Source: Levilactobacillus angrenensis
GTDB taxonomy: Bacteria; Bacillota; Bacilli; Lactobacillales; Lactobacillaceae
Direction: 5' to 3'
Length of the DNA: 64,000 nucleotides
Assembly (NCBI RefSeq): GCF_003946085.1
Contig: NZ_RHOB01000010.1
Span: 54,413 to 118,412, forward strand
This document shows positions 25,249 through 33,582 of the stretch, in pieces. Both the position numbers and the translations under genes were made by a program. A model generated the notes under the pieces. The model searched no databases. It had not been told where the DNA came from and was given only the letters and a program-made list of their open reading frames with translations. Each line of letters begins with the position of its first letter. Position 1 is the first letter of the stretch.

Positions 25249-25458
25249 GATAGATCCCTCCCCAATTACGTGGCCCATTATAGTCAAAGTGGTTGGCTGT
25301 GATAATCAAAGCGACCGGAATCTTCAGCATTTTGGCAATTTCTTAACCAAGTGATTGGTTGGTTAAATTCATAACGGAAATTATTGGTCGAAGCGCTACC
25401 ATTTGGTGTACAGTAGAAGAGTACCGAAACCTAACAATGAAAAGGGAGTTGGCAAATA

Positions 25459-25932
25459 ATGGCAAAAGTTGAAAGCTTTACTTTGGATCATACGGCCGTT
25501 AAGGCACCTTACGTACGGCTGATTACACGGGAAACGGGCACGAAGGGTGACGTTATTTCTAACTTTGATTTACGGTTAGTTCAACCTAATGAAAACGCAA
25601 TCCCAACGGCGGGTCTACATACCATCGAACACTTATTAGCAGGTTACCTGCGTGATGAAATGAGTGGGGTCATTGACTGCTCACCATTTGGCTGCCGGAC
25701 AGGCTTCCACCTGATTACCTGGGGGGAACAATCCACTGAAGAAGTTGCCAAAGCATTGAAGGCTGCATTACACCGCATCGCATTTGATACGGAATGGAAA
25801 GACGTGCAAGGCACGGACAAGTACAGTTGTGGCAATTACCGCGACCACAGCCTGTTCTCCGCTAAGGAATGGAGCAAGGACATCCTGGACAAGGGCATCT
25901 CAAAGGATCCATTTACCCGCGAAGTCGTTTAG
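25459..25932 (+). CDS. luxS: S-ribosylhomocysteine lyase LuxS
   Basis: A 157-residue metalloenzyme that splits S-ribosylhomocysteine into homocysteine and the AI-2 precursor DPD. The metal ligands are His54 and His58 of HTIEHLLAG and the Cys of [10 protein letters not shown]. Glu57 and the cysteine in FGCRTGF are the catalytic residues. Length is standard. It is a single gene with AAAGGGAG before its ATG, ending in a region with three hairpins. The metabolic role (SAM recycling) is certain; signalling is not implied. Confidence 0.96.
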   Translation: MAKVESFTLDHTAVKAPYVRLITRETGTKGDVISNFDLRLVQPNENAIPTAGLHTIEHLLAGYLRDEMSGVIDCSPFGCRTGFHLITWGEQSTEEVAKALKAALHRIAFDTEWKDVQGTDKYSCGNYRDHSLFSAKEWSKDILDKGISKDPFTREVV

Positions 25933-26033
25933 ATTATCCGTTTTGGCTGACCGCTGTCGTTAATGGCCGGGTCAGCAGAAACTGACTGCCCAGAGACATT
26001 GGGCAATTGAACCGCGTCATGAAAGCGTACCTG

Positions 26034-26062
26034 AAGGAGCCTGAATCCCGGGCTCCTTTTTT
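26034..26062 (+). terminator. Rho-independent terminator of luxS
   Basis: AAGGAGCC pairs with GGGCTCCTT, followed by TTTTTA. Two further hairpins (CTGACC/GGGTCAG and CTGCCCA/TGGGCA) lie between the stop and this point. Confidence 0.82.
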
Positions 26063-26210
26063 AGCGCGCTCTGTTAGGTGAGCTTGTTATGCGGCCGCGA
26101 TTACCGGTGGTGGGGGCACCACACGGCTGAGCGTGGCGTGTAAACTAAGTAGTAAGTAAGCCAGTTGATGAAAAAATCTAGTATCCGTTAAAGTGGGGGA
26201 TGAATGAACC

Positions 26211-27299
26211 GTGAAAAAATTAAACTGGTGGCTGGTGCTTCTGGCGACGTTAGGATGGGGCCTAACCGACAGCACGACCGTCCAGGCGTACCACACGTAT
26301 CACCAAAAAACGTCGGCCTTGAGCGTGGGTTCGCGGCGCACCGTTAACGATAGCCACGTCCACTACGTCAAGGCCCCTAAGAATTATCACCATGCCAAGA
26401 ATACGCATGGGCACAACGTTATCAAGCATACCCGGGGGTCGGCGATAACCTTTAAAACCAAATACCTCTTGCCGCTACCGGGCTATCACAAGCAGGCCTG
26501 GGGCAATCCGCAGGGGATGACGACGAACGGCCGTTATCTGTACGTGCTGTACACTCCGACGGCTTGGCACAACCGCGGTCGTATCGTGCGCTACGATATG
26601 CATAAACTGAATAAACTAGGCCTGACGCCCCGTCAATTACAGACGGCGTATGTCAGTCACGCCAAGGCCCAGAGAGCTGCTCACGCGGCCATCAAGGTCG
26701 GCAAGCCCTTTGAGACCGGCCACGGCCAGTCGTTGGCTTACAACTGGAAGAACCACCACCTCTACATGTGGTGTGACCGAGAAAAATCGGCGGCCACGCC
26801 CGTCAATCAATACGGCTACATCAAGCAGATCAAGGCCAGTAGTCTGACGCCGCGCTATCAAATTCGGTTCCGGCTAAAGCATCACCACTTTGCCGCTCCC
26901 GGTGGCCACGTCTTGACGTTTGACAAGCAAGGGCGGGCCTACTTCTGGAGTCGGCCGACGACGCATACGACTTACATTTACCGTGGTAGCATTTCGCGGC
27001 ATCACGTGAAATTTCACCTGACCCATCAGGTGCTCAAGCACGGGCCAGGAACGCACGTCCAGAGTATGGCTTACAATCCGCATACGAAACGCCTCTACTT
27101 GGTGGCGGACGACTCGATTGCCAGTCTGCCCGTCAGCAAGCTCGCTGGCAAAGGCCATCTGACCAAACACAACGTGAAATGGACCAAGTTCGGCTCCAAG
27201 CGGGAGTTTGAAGGTCTGACCTTTACCAAGAGCGGGCACGCTTATCTGTTGAGCAATCACAATCCGGAAATTCTGCGGGGCAACCGCGTCAGTTGGTAA
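26211..27299 (+). CDS. Secreted protein of unknown function, tandem paralogue 1
   Basis: A 362-residue exported protein with a signal peptide (MKKLNWWLVLLATLGWGL, cleavage near VQA-YHT). The mature part is very rich in His, Lys and Tyr and has repeated blade-like strands (GRYLYVLYTPTAWHNRGRIV, HVLTFDKQGRAYFWSR, TKRLYLVADDSIASL, EGLTFTKSGHAYLLSNH), suggesting a beta-propeller. The next gene is a clear paralogue. GTG start after GGGGGA. No catalytic motif is recognised, and a surface binding role is a guess. Confidence 0.75.
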   Translation: MKKLNWWLVLLATLGWGLTDSTTVQAYHTYHQKTSALSVGSRRTVNDSHVHYVKAPKNYHHAKNTHGHNVIKHTRGSAITFKTKYLLPLPGYHKQAWGNPQGMTTNGRYLYVLYTPTAWHNRGRIVRYDMHKLNKLGLTPRQLQTAYVSHAKAQRAAHAAIKVGKPFETGHGQSLAYNWKNHHLYMWCDREKSAATPVNQYGYIKQIKASSLTPRYQIRFRLKHHHFAAPGGHVLTFDKQGRAYFWSRPTTHTTYIYRGSISRHHVKFHLTHQVLKHGPGTHVQSMAYNPHTKRLYLVADDSIASLPVSKLAGKGHLTKHNVKWTKFGSKREFEGLTFTKSGHAYLLSNHNPEILRGNRVSW

Positions 27300-27384
27300 G
27301 TTTAGCAAGTTGAAAAAGTCTTTTGTCGCCCAGGTTTTGGTCGGTAGTTTTATACTGACTGAAAACATTGGGGGATGAGGGATT

Positions 27385-28482
27385 ATGAGAAGAATCAATT
27401 TACTGGGGGCATTAATTCTGAGCTTCGGCATGGTCGCAACACCGGTGACCGCTAACGCTATGGTTCAGGTGCGGCAATCTTCCGCCGCGCTGGCAACGCC
27501 CAAAAACTTAACGTCGATCGATGATAGTCAGGTTCATTTCGTCCCGGTACCCAGCTCATATGCCCAGGCAGCCAATCCACACGGCACCAATACGATTGCT
27601 AGCAATCAAGGCAGCCCGGTGACCTTTACCACGAAATACCAACTGCCGATTCCCGGCTACCAACACCAGGCCTGGGGTGATCCCCAAAGCTCGGCCGTCG
27701 TTGGCCAATACCTGTACGTGGTCTACTGCCCAACGGCGTGGCACAACCGCGGTCGGATCGTGCGCTTTGATATGGCGGCGCTCAACAATCTGCAGGCCAC
27801 TCCCCGGCAGGTCCAACGGGTCTACACGGATGCCGCGGCCCAGTCGCCACAGGAACAAAAAATTCGTGCGGCGATTAAAGTGGGACCGGCCTTCACCACG
27901 GGTCACGGCCAGTCCTTGGCCTACGACTGGGCGACCGGTAAGTTCTACATGTGGTGTGACCGCGAGTCGGCCCCACGGGTCAATTTGAGCAAATACGGTG
28001 TCTTGCAGCAAATCAGTGCCAGTTCACTGAAGCCGGTCCATCAAGTTCGTTTCCGGCTGAAGTCCAAGTCATTAGCGGTTCCTGGCGGCCACGTGCTGGC
28101 TTTTGACCGGACGGGCCACGCCTACTTCTGGACGCGCCCTGATCCGGTGAATGTCTACGTTTACCAAGGCACGGTTCACCGCAACAACGTGCATTTCCGC
28201 TTGACCAAGCAAATTTTGGAACATGGCCCGGGCACCTGTGTGCAAAGCATGGCGTACAACCCCCACAACAACCGGTTATACTTGGTCGCCGACGACTCCA
28301 TTGCGAGTCTGCCAGTCGCCAAGCTTGCGGGCAACGGTTCATTGACGGCGGCCGACGTGACCTGGACGGGCTTCGCTTCCACCCGGGAATTCGAGGGCTT
28401 AACGTTTGGCAACGATGGGCAAGCCTACCTGATGAGCAATCACAATCCAGAGATTTTGGTGGGAAATTCGTTGAATTGGTAG
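27385..28482 (+). CDS. Secreted protein of unknown function, tandem paralogue 2
   Basis: A 365-residue exported protein collinear with its upstream neighbour over its whole length: both share AWHNRGRIVR, GHGQSLAY, FYMWCDRE or LYMWCDRE, PGGHVL and LVADDSIASLPV. Its signal peptide ends near VTANA-MVQ. It is less basic and histidine-rich than paralogue 1, so the two have diverged after duplication. It has its own GAGGGATT ribosome site and a likely TATACT promoter at 27350, and ends at a terminator. Confidence 0.78.
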   Translation: MRRINLLGALILSFGMVATPVTANAMVQVRQSSAALATPKNLTSIDDSQVHFVPVPSSYAQAANPHGTNTIASNQGSPVTFTTKYQLPIPGYQHQAWGDPQSSAVVGQYLYVVYCPTAWHNRGRIVRFDMAALNNLQATPRQVQRVYTDAAAQSPQEQKIRAAIKVGPAFTTGHGQSLAYDWATGKFYMWCDRESAPRVNLSKYGVLQQISASSLKPVHQVRFRLKSKSLAVPGGHVLAFDRTGHAYFWTRPDPVNVYVYQGTVHRNNVHFRLTKQILEHGPGTCVQSMAYNPHNNRLYLVADDSIASLPVAKLAGNGSLTAADVTWTGFASTREFEGLTFGNDGQAYLMSNHNPEILVGNSLNW

Positions 28483-28501
28483 GCAGTGAAAAGTCACTAG
28501 G

Positions 28502-28536
28502 AGAGTTTGGGCAAATCGCTCAGACTCTTTTTTCTT
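28502..28536 (+). terminator. Rho-independent terminator
   Basis: AGAGTTTGGGC pairs with GCTCAGACTCT, then TTTTTT. The 275 bp from here to the next gene hold no visible gene. Confidence 0.8.
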
Positions 28537-28812
28537 TGCCAAAAGGGTAGCCAGCAGTGAAATTGGAATGGGCGTTTGCCAGCTTTTAGTGTATGCTTAA
28601 TGATATGCGGGGCGGGTAATTAAGGAGACGGATTATCCGGCCGTTAATGACTTGTGGCGAATAAATGCTGGCGAAATCAAACGTCAATCGGGGGAAATAG
28701 TCAGCCCATGATTAACGGGTCTAAGCAGCATACTTCGTGAAAAAAGTGGTCACTAAACCGCCAGACTAGTTTAGGCTAGAGATAACTAAAAAATTTGCGG
28801 AGGGTGAGTGCA

Positions 28813-29061
28813 ATGGAAGCGGACAAGCAGGATTGGCAGGTCATTTATCAGGAGTTGGCAGACTTAATTGGCGAGGAGAACACGCTCAAAATTTTCCGCG
28901 ACTTTCGTGGTAGTACGGTCAGCTTTCCGATGCGGTTAATGCGGCGAGAAGCCCTGCTGAGCCATGTACAAAATGACTATTTGGCCGGTATGTCGATCCA
29001 TGAGCTCAGTGCGCACTACCAACTGGCTGAACGCACAGTCTGTAAGTATATTCACAAGTAA
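28813..29061 (+). CDS. Mor-like helix-turn-helix regulator 1
   Basis: An 82-residue protein with the pattern of the Mor transcription-activator family: a helical domain (IGEENTLKIFRDFRGSTVSFP) followed by a C-terminal helix-turn-helix (MSIHELSAHYQLAERTVCKYI). Mor of phage Mu activates middle genes, but small chromosomal relatives are common in lactobacilli and their targets are unknown. A second, related gene follows 125 bp downstream. ATG after GGAGGGTG. Confidence 0.75.
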   Translation: MEADKQDWQVIYQELADLIGEENTLKIFRDFRGSTVSFPMRLMRREALLSHVQNDYLAGMSIHELSAHYQLAERTVCKYIHK

Positions 29062-29186
29062 TCGTGCAAGCAATTTAGCGGGCAAACCCGCGTGCATGAC
29101 CAAGGTGTCGCAGTGATTTTCACCTGCCAGCAGAATTTGCTATCTTAAAGATATAATCTTGGCAGCAAATGGAGGGGATTAGGGAT

Positions 29187-29459
29187 ATGGGCGTTGATAC
29201 GCAGGCATTACAAGGTATTTATAAGAAGTTAAATGAATTGTTGGGTACAGAAGAAATGATGAAGTTTTACCAGGAATTTCGCGGTACACAGCTAAATTTA
29301 CCCATGAAATTGTATGGTCGGGATGGCACTGTGGCGGCAATCAAGGAAAAATATCCCCAGATGACGGAAAAGGAATTGGCTGACCGCTATGGATATTCGC
29401 AGCGTTGGGTCAAGCGCGTCATTAGCGAGGCCGAAAAGCAGCAGTCAGCGGGGGAATAA
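29187..29459 (+). CDS. Mor-like helix-turn-helix regulator 2
   Basis: A 90-residue relative of the preceding protein (LLGTEEMMKFYQEFRGTQLNLP, then MTEKELADRYGYSQRWVKRVI). Both keep an F-R-G core and P-M-R/K-L before the helix-turn-helix, so they arose from a common ancestor. This copy is 14 bp from a secreted serine hydrolase gene and probably co-transcribed with it, so it may control that gene. Confidence 0.75.
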   Translation: MGVDTQALQGIYKKLNELLGTEEMMKFYQEFRGTQLNLPMKLYGRDGTVAAIKEKYPQMTEKELADRYGYSQRWVKRVISEAEKQQSAGE

Positions 29460-29473
29460 AGAAGGGTGTAGCA

Positions 29474-30298
29474 ATGAGCAGTCTTAAACGGTTTGGATTA
29501 TTGTGCGTATTGATAGGTGGCCTGATTGGCGGGTGGCCGGCAGTGACGGCCCAGGCGCAGTCAACGGCCCATCCCGCGGCCATCAAGCGGTTGGCTAAAC
29601 GTGATTTTCACGCGGTCCACGGGCGTTGGTCGGTCAAAGTCACCCGCTTGGGAAAGCATCCCGTGAACGTGACCACCGGCAATCGCCACGTCCAAGCACA
29701 GCGGTCTGCCAGTACCATCAAAGTCTACGTGATGCTCACGGTTTTCCAGCGGGCGCAGGCCCACCACCTGAAGCTGACGCGGACGGTCAAAGGCAACCTC
29801 AAGCGTATGATTTATTATTCTGATAATACGGCGACCAATGCCTTGATCCGGCAGCTAGGTGGGTTCAAGCGGGTCAATCAAACGGCCAAGCGGTTTGGCT
29901 TCAAGCAGACCCATCTGCGCCGCTACATGTTAGACACCGCTGCGTTGCGCAGAGGCCATGACAACTACACGTCAGTCCACGACCTCACGCGGTTTTTGAC
30001 CCGCACCTATCAGCATCGGTTGCTAGGCAAGACCTACGACCGGAAGATGCTGGCGCTGTTGCATCACTGCCGCAATCACAGTAAGCTCCCCAAGCTGGTG
30101 ACTCACGCGAAGATTTACAATAAGACCGGTGAGTTCCCGTTGAAAGGGGTGCAAAATGATGCGGCGCTCTTCAAGACCAAGCGGGGCGTCTACACCATCG
30201 TGGTCATGGCCCAACAAGGTCAGCAGTTCGCGCAGTATCAGGCGATGAATCGTCTGGGGCGGGATACGGTGCGCTATTTAAATGCGCATGCTGAGTAG
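29474..30298 (+). CDS. Secreted class A beta-lactamase-like serine hydrolase
   Basis: A 274-residue exported protein with a signal peptide (cleavage near AQA-QST). The three active-site motifs of the penicillin-recognising fold are present: Ser80-T-I-Lys83 (SxxK), Ser116-Asp-Asn (SDN), and KTG in YNKTGEFPLKG. Chromosomal members in lactobacilli more likely act on cell wall peptides or esters than confer resistance. I see no clear omega-loop Glu. The sequence is strongly basic. Operon with the second Mor-like gene. Confidence 0.85.
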   Translation: MSSLKRFGLLCVLIGGLIGGWPAVTAQAQSTAHPAAIKRLAKRDFHAVHGRWSVKVTRLGKHPVNVTTGNRHVQAQRSASTIKVYVMLTVFQRAQAHHLKLTRTVKGNLKRMIYYSDNTATNALIRQLGGFKRVNQTAKRFGFKQTHLRRYMLDTAALRRGHDNYTSVHDLTRFLTRTYQHRLLGKTYDRKMLALLHHCRNHSKLPKLVTHAKIYNKTGEFPLKGVQNDAALFKTKRGVYTIVVMAQQGQQFAQYQAMNRLGRDTVRYLNAHAE

Positions 30299-30358
30299 CA
30301 GAGTAAGCGGAACCGACCGTCTGCTGGCACACGGTTCGGCCATTTAAAGGAAATACAC

Positions 30359-30395
30359 ACGAGCCTGGGCGGGGTTGTCCTAGGCTCGTTTTGTT
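30359..30395 (+). terminator. Rho-independent terminator
   Basis: ACGAGCCTGGG pairs with CCTAGGCTCGT, then TTTTGTT. Confidence 0.82.
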
Positions 30396-30460
30396 ATCCG
30401 CTCAATTATTAAGAAAATAGTGTTTTCATTATTACAAAATTTTTATGTAAATGTTGTGTA

Positions 30461-30486
30461 AAGCCCCTGTACGCCGGGCTTTTTCT
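30461..30486 (+). terminator. Terminator-like hairpin before the yefM-like gene
   Basis: AAGCCC pairs with GGGCTT around a 10-nt loop and runs into TTTTTC. It lies 114 bp before the antitoxin gene and follows another terminator, so it may be a leader attenuator or mark a short transcript. Confidence 0.5.
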
Positions 30487-30599
30487 CCGGTAAGATGGGA
30501 GTTAATCATTAGCGACTGGGGTGATGGTTCGGGGCCACTCTCCAACGAATCGCGAAGACGAAGTGACAGTAACCGCCAAGAACCTGGGGAGGAATTTTG

Positions 30600-30878
30600 A
30601 TGGACGCAACGAGCTATCCTTACTTTCGTAAAAAATTAAAACACTACATGAAAACCGTCACCAACAATCAAGAACCGTTAATGATCACGCGCAAAAATAA
30701 GCGTAACGTGGTCTTAATTTCGGTGGAGGAGTACAGCACGCTTTTGGAAAACCAGTTTATTTTGAGTCACCTGGAAAGTCGTGCTTGGCTCCAAACCGCT
30801 GAACACGTCACCCCTACGCCAGAAGTGGTCGCTGAATCCATGGCGGAATCAGCCGCTGCTGAAGTCGAAGAACCTTAA
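30600..30878 (+). CDS. Orphan YefM/Phd-family antitoxin-like protein
   Basis: A 92-residue protein with the Phd/YefM fold at its N-terminus: YFRKKLKHYMKTVTNNQEPLMITRKNKRNVVLISVEEY is the DNA-binding and dimer core, followed by SLLENQFILSH-like helices and an acidic tail (AESAAAEVEEP). YefM antitoxins bind and neutralise a YoeB RNase. No toxin gene follows: a terminator begins 6 bp after the stop. It may repress its own promoter or act in trans. The ATG follows GGGGAGGA. Confidence 0.8.
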   Translation: MDATSYPYFRKKLKHYMKTVTNNQEPLMITRKNKRNVVLISVEEYSTLLENQFILSHLESRAWLQTAEHVTPTPEVVAESMAESAAAEVEEP

Positions 30879-30883
30879 GGAAG

Positions 30884-30914
30884 AAGTCTGGGATCAAAAC
30901 GCCCAGGCTTTTTT
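30884..30914 (+). terminator. Rho-independent terminator
   Basis: AAGTCTGGG pairs with CCCAGGCTT (one G-T), followed by TTTTTA. Confidence 0.82.
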
Positions 30915-30947
30915 AGACAGGTCATCACTTAGAAATGGGGGATGGAC

Positions 30948-32168
30948 GTGACGAGTAGAATCGTGTACCTGGAACAAAAGGCACCGGACAACGCACCCGC
31001 TCAGACGCATAATCTGTTTTTGGTCGGCTATGCGATTTTTCAAGTGGAACAGGGAACGACGCTGCGACCGGCGTTAAACAGTTGGGGCAAGGTCCAAACG
31101 ATTATCGTGGACCACAAGGATCGTTTTCGGATTACCTTTAATTCGGGCCGTATCTTTGTGCTCAGCCAAAAGAAGGTGCTGACTTACGAAACGGACCGAG
31201 ACGAGTTGACGTTGACGGAACGCCTGCAGGATCATGGACTCAAACTGCCGGAGACGACGCCCCTGCCGACAGCCCAAACGCCTAATTATTTAAAACGCGT
31301 GTGGCCCCAAGTCCGCCGTTTGACGAGCATCCCCCGAAGCTACGTGGTTATTGACTGTGAGTTCGGTGTCTTATTTAAGACGCAGCGGACCGGCGACGAT
31401 ATTACCATGACGCGGACCACGATTGCGGGAGAAAAGGCGGGCATCTTTCAGTTGGCGGCACTGGGCTATCAGGACGCCCAACCATTGGATATTTTCTTTA
31501 ACCGCTATTTAGACAACCCCCATTTTTCGGCGAACATGAAATTACGGGGACTGAAGGAGACCGGGCTAACGTTGCCACAATTTGAGCAACAGGCCCAGCC
31601 ACTGGCCGTCGTCCGTGCCTTCATCCAACAGGTCTTGCAACGACGGTTACCGCTGGTCTTTTGGGACCAGGGCAATGATTTTCGGCTACTACAAAATACG
31701 CTAGCACTGTACTATGAACAGTTGACCGCAGCCGAGCGCACCGTGTTACAGGCGCCACTCACTGTCTTTGATGGTAGTCTGTACACCAATGAGGTCATCA
31801 ATCGCAGCAATCATCAGCATGATAGTCGCCATTTCTTGCCGCTAAACGGGGTGGCGGGACTCCTAAATATCTTTAATCCCCACCAGCACGATGCGTTGTG
31901 GGATGCGCAGACCACCCATTACGTGGTCAATGCCTTGGCTCGCTTTAAACGGACGACGCCGCTGATCTTGACGGCCCCACAACCAGCCGTGCCACTACAA
32001 CTGCCAGCCCCTAAGTCAGCGCCAGTCGCGCAATCGGCGGATCCAGTCAATTTGACGAGGCTACGGGCACTGCGCGCGGCTGGGCAGACCTACCGAGAGA
32101 TTGCCGGTCAGCTCGGGATGAGTCCCAGCACGGTTTGGCGAGCAGTGAAGCGGCATCAAGAACGTTAG
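30948..32168 (+). CDS. DEDDh 3'-5' exonuclease-like protein fused to a C-terminal helix-turn-helix
   Basis: A 406-residue protein in three parts. Residues 1-125 are an unrecognised beta-rich domain. Residues about 130-330 carry the DnaQ-like exonuclease residues: Asp136 and Glu138 (VIDCEFG), Asp244 (GNDFRLL), and His314 with Asp319 (HDALWDA, the H-x4-D of the DEDDh class). After a proline-rich linker, residues 370-405 form a resolvase-like helix-turn-helix (TYREIAGQLGMSPSTVWRAVKR). This predicts a nucleic-acid exonuclease guided by a DNA-binding tail. GTG at 30948 is 6 bp from GGGGGA; an ATG two codons earlier is too close. Confidence 0.75.
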   Translation: MTSRIVYLEQKAPDNAPAQTHNLFLVGYAIFQVEQGTTLRPALNSWGKVQTIIVDHKDRFRITFNSGRIFVLSQKKVLTYETDRDELTLTERLQDHGLKLPETTPLPTAQTPNYLKRVWPQVRRLTSIPRSYVVIDCEFGVLFKTQRTGDDITMTRTTIAGEKAGIFQLAALGYQDAQPLDIFFNRYLDNPHFSANMKLRGLKETGLTLPQFEQQAQPLAVVRAFIQQVLQRRLPLVFWDQGNDFRLLQNTLALYYEQLTAAERTVLQAPLTVFDGSLYTNEVINRSNHQHDSRHFLPLNGVAGLLNIFNPHQHDALWDAQTTHYVVNALARFKRTTPLILTAPQPAVPLQLPAPKSAPVAQSADPVNLTRLRALRAAGQTYREIAGQLGMSPSTVWRAVKRHQER

Positions 32169-32262
32169 GCTTGATAATTAAATTTATAAGACGTTTAGTA
32201 CGAACCTCACCTGGAAACTCGTATAATAAAGAGTAATCAATGGGTGTAGGGGGTAAGTGTCA

Positions 32263-33582
32263 ATGACGGGAAAACGTGTACCGCTGCGGGGATTGTGGCG
32301 GCTTAATCAGCGAATTGAACAGTGGCGGGCCATCCGCGCCATCAAGGAAGCGCTGCGCGTCGCGTATCCGTTCATCTTAGTCATGACCTTGATCGACGTG
32401 GTCGGGCAAGGGGTACTGACGAAGAGCGGCTTCTTCTTTCAGATTTATCACGTAGGCAGTTGGCTACCCGGATTAGAAATCTGGCGGCAACTGTTTCAGG
32501 TCATTAGTCTGGTCATCAACGGGATTGTTGCCGTCATGGTGGCCTTTACCACGGGACACTATCTGGCGCGTACCTACCGGGGGGATGCCCTAGCCGTTGG
32601 CGTGATGAGCGCGCTGGCCTTTCTCACGCTAAACGTGAATTATGACGCGCTAAATGTGCCCATGCGGGGCAACGGCGAGGATATCCCGCAATTCATGGAA
32701 AATAACTTGGGTCCTCAGGGGATTTTCCTGGCCATTGTTGTGGGGCTTCTGGTCGGTTGGTTTGGCTGTCATCTGATGAATTGGCTGGGCAAATGGGCTT
32801 TGAAACACCCCCACTGGGGCCAATTGTCCTGGACCAGTCGCGTTGCCTGGCCGCTGGTGGTCATTTTGACGATCACGGTCGGTATCGGCTATGGCCTGAG
32901 TTGGTTGAATGACGGTGGGCTAAACGGGCTGGTTTATCAGGGGCTAAGCGCTATGGTCACCAATCCGGGACACCGGGGGCTGATGATCTTAGCGGTGACT
33001 GCCATTAATAATGGCCTCTGGTGGCTGGGGCTGATTGGTCCCGTTTCACTGGCCGGCAATAGTTCCGTGACGTCGTTGCAGAATTTGGCGTACGCGGTGC
33101 AACACGGTTCGGGCTGGAACGCGCCTAATCCAATTACGTTACATACACTGGGCGATGCCTACGCCAACTTTGGTGGGGCGGGGATGACCCTAGCGTTGTT
33201 GCTGGCGATTTGGATTGGTTCGAAGCAAGCCAGTTACCGTCGAGTGGCCAATCAGACTTTCTTACCCAATCTAGTCAATTTGAATGAACCCACCTTACTG
33301 GGCTTGCCGCTGCTCTACAACCCGCTCTTGTTGATTCCGTTTATCGTGGCACCGGCCGTGAACATCGTGGTGGCCTGGTGTGCGATTACTTGGAAATTAG
33401 TGCCGCCCATTGTCTACCCGGTCCCGCGTACGACGCCGGGGCCGTTGATCGCGTATTTGGGAACTGGCGGCGACTGGCGCGCGTTATTGTTGAGCCTGGT
33501 CTGCCTGGCGTTGTCCGTGGCTATTTACCTGCCATTCGTGCGGCTCGCTAATCTAGCGGGGGGTGATGAGCATGCGGCGTAA
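32263..33582 (+). CDS. PTS system EIIC component, cellobiose/lactose family
   Basis: A 439-residue permease with about ten membrane helices. It carries the EIIC signature LVNLNEPTLLGLPLLYNP near residue 330, and QGVLTKSGFFF near the N-terminus is also typical. It would translocate a beta-glucoside or disaccharide with phosphorylation by EIIA and EIIB, neither of which is encoded nearby, so it depends on partners elsewhere. The ATG follows AGGGGG. It overlaps the next gene, a secreted DUF915 hydrolase, by 11 bp, forming an unusual operon. Confidence 0.88.
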   Translation: MTGKRVPLRGLWRLNQRIEQWRAIRAIKEALRVAYPFILVMTLIDVVGQGVLTKSGFFFQIYHVGSWLPGLEIWRQLFQVISLVINGIVAVMVAFTTGHYLARTYRGDALAVGVMSALAFLTLNVNYDALNVPMRGNGEDIPQFMENNLGPQGIFLAIVVGLLVGWFGCHLMNWLGKWALKHPHWGQLSWTSRVAWPLVVILTITVGIGYGLSWLNDGGLNGLVYQGLSAMVTNPGHRGLMILAVTAINNGLWWLGLIGPVSLAGNSSVTSLQNLAYAVQHGSGWNAPNPITLHTLGDAYANFGGAGMTLALLLAIWIGSKQASYRRVANQTFLPNLVNLNEPTLLGLPLLYNPLLLIPFIVAPAVNIVVAWCAITWKLVPPIVYPVPRTTPGPLIAYLGTGGDWRALLLSLVCLALSVAIYLPFVRLANLAGGDEHAA

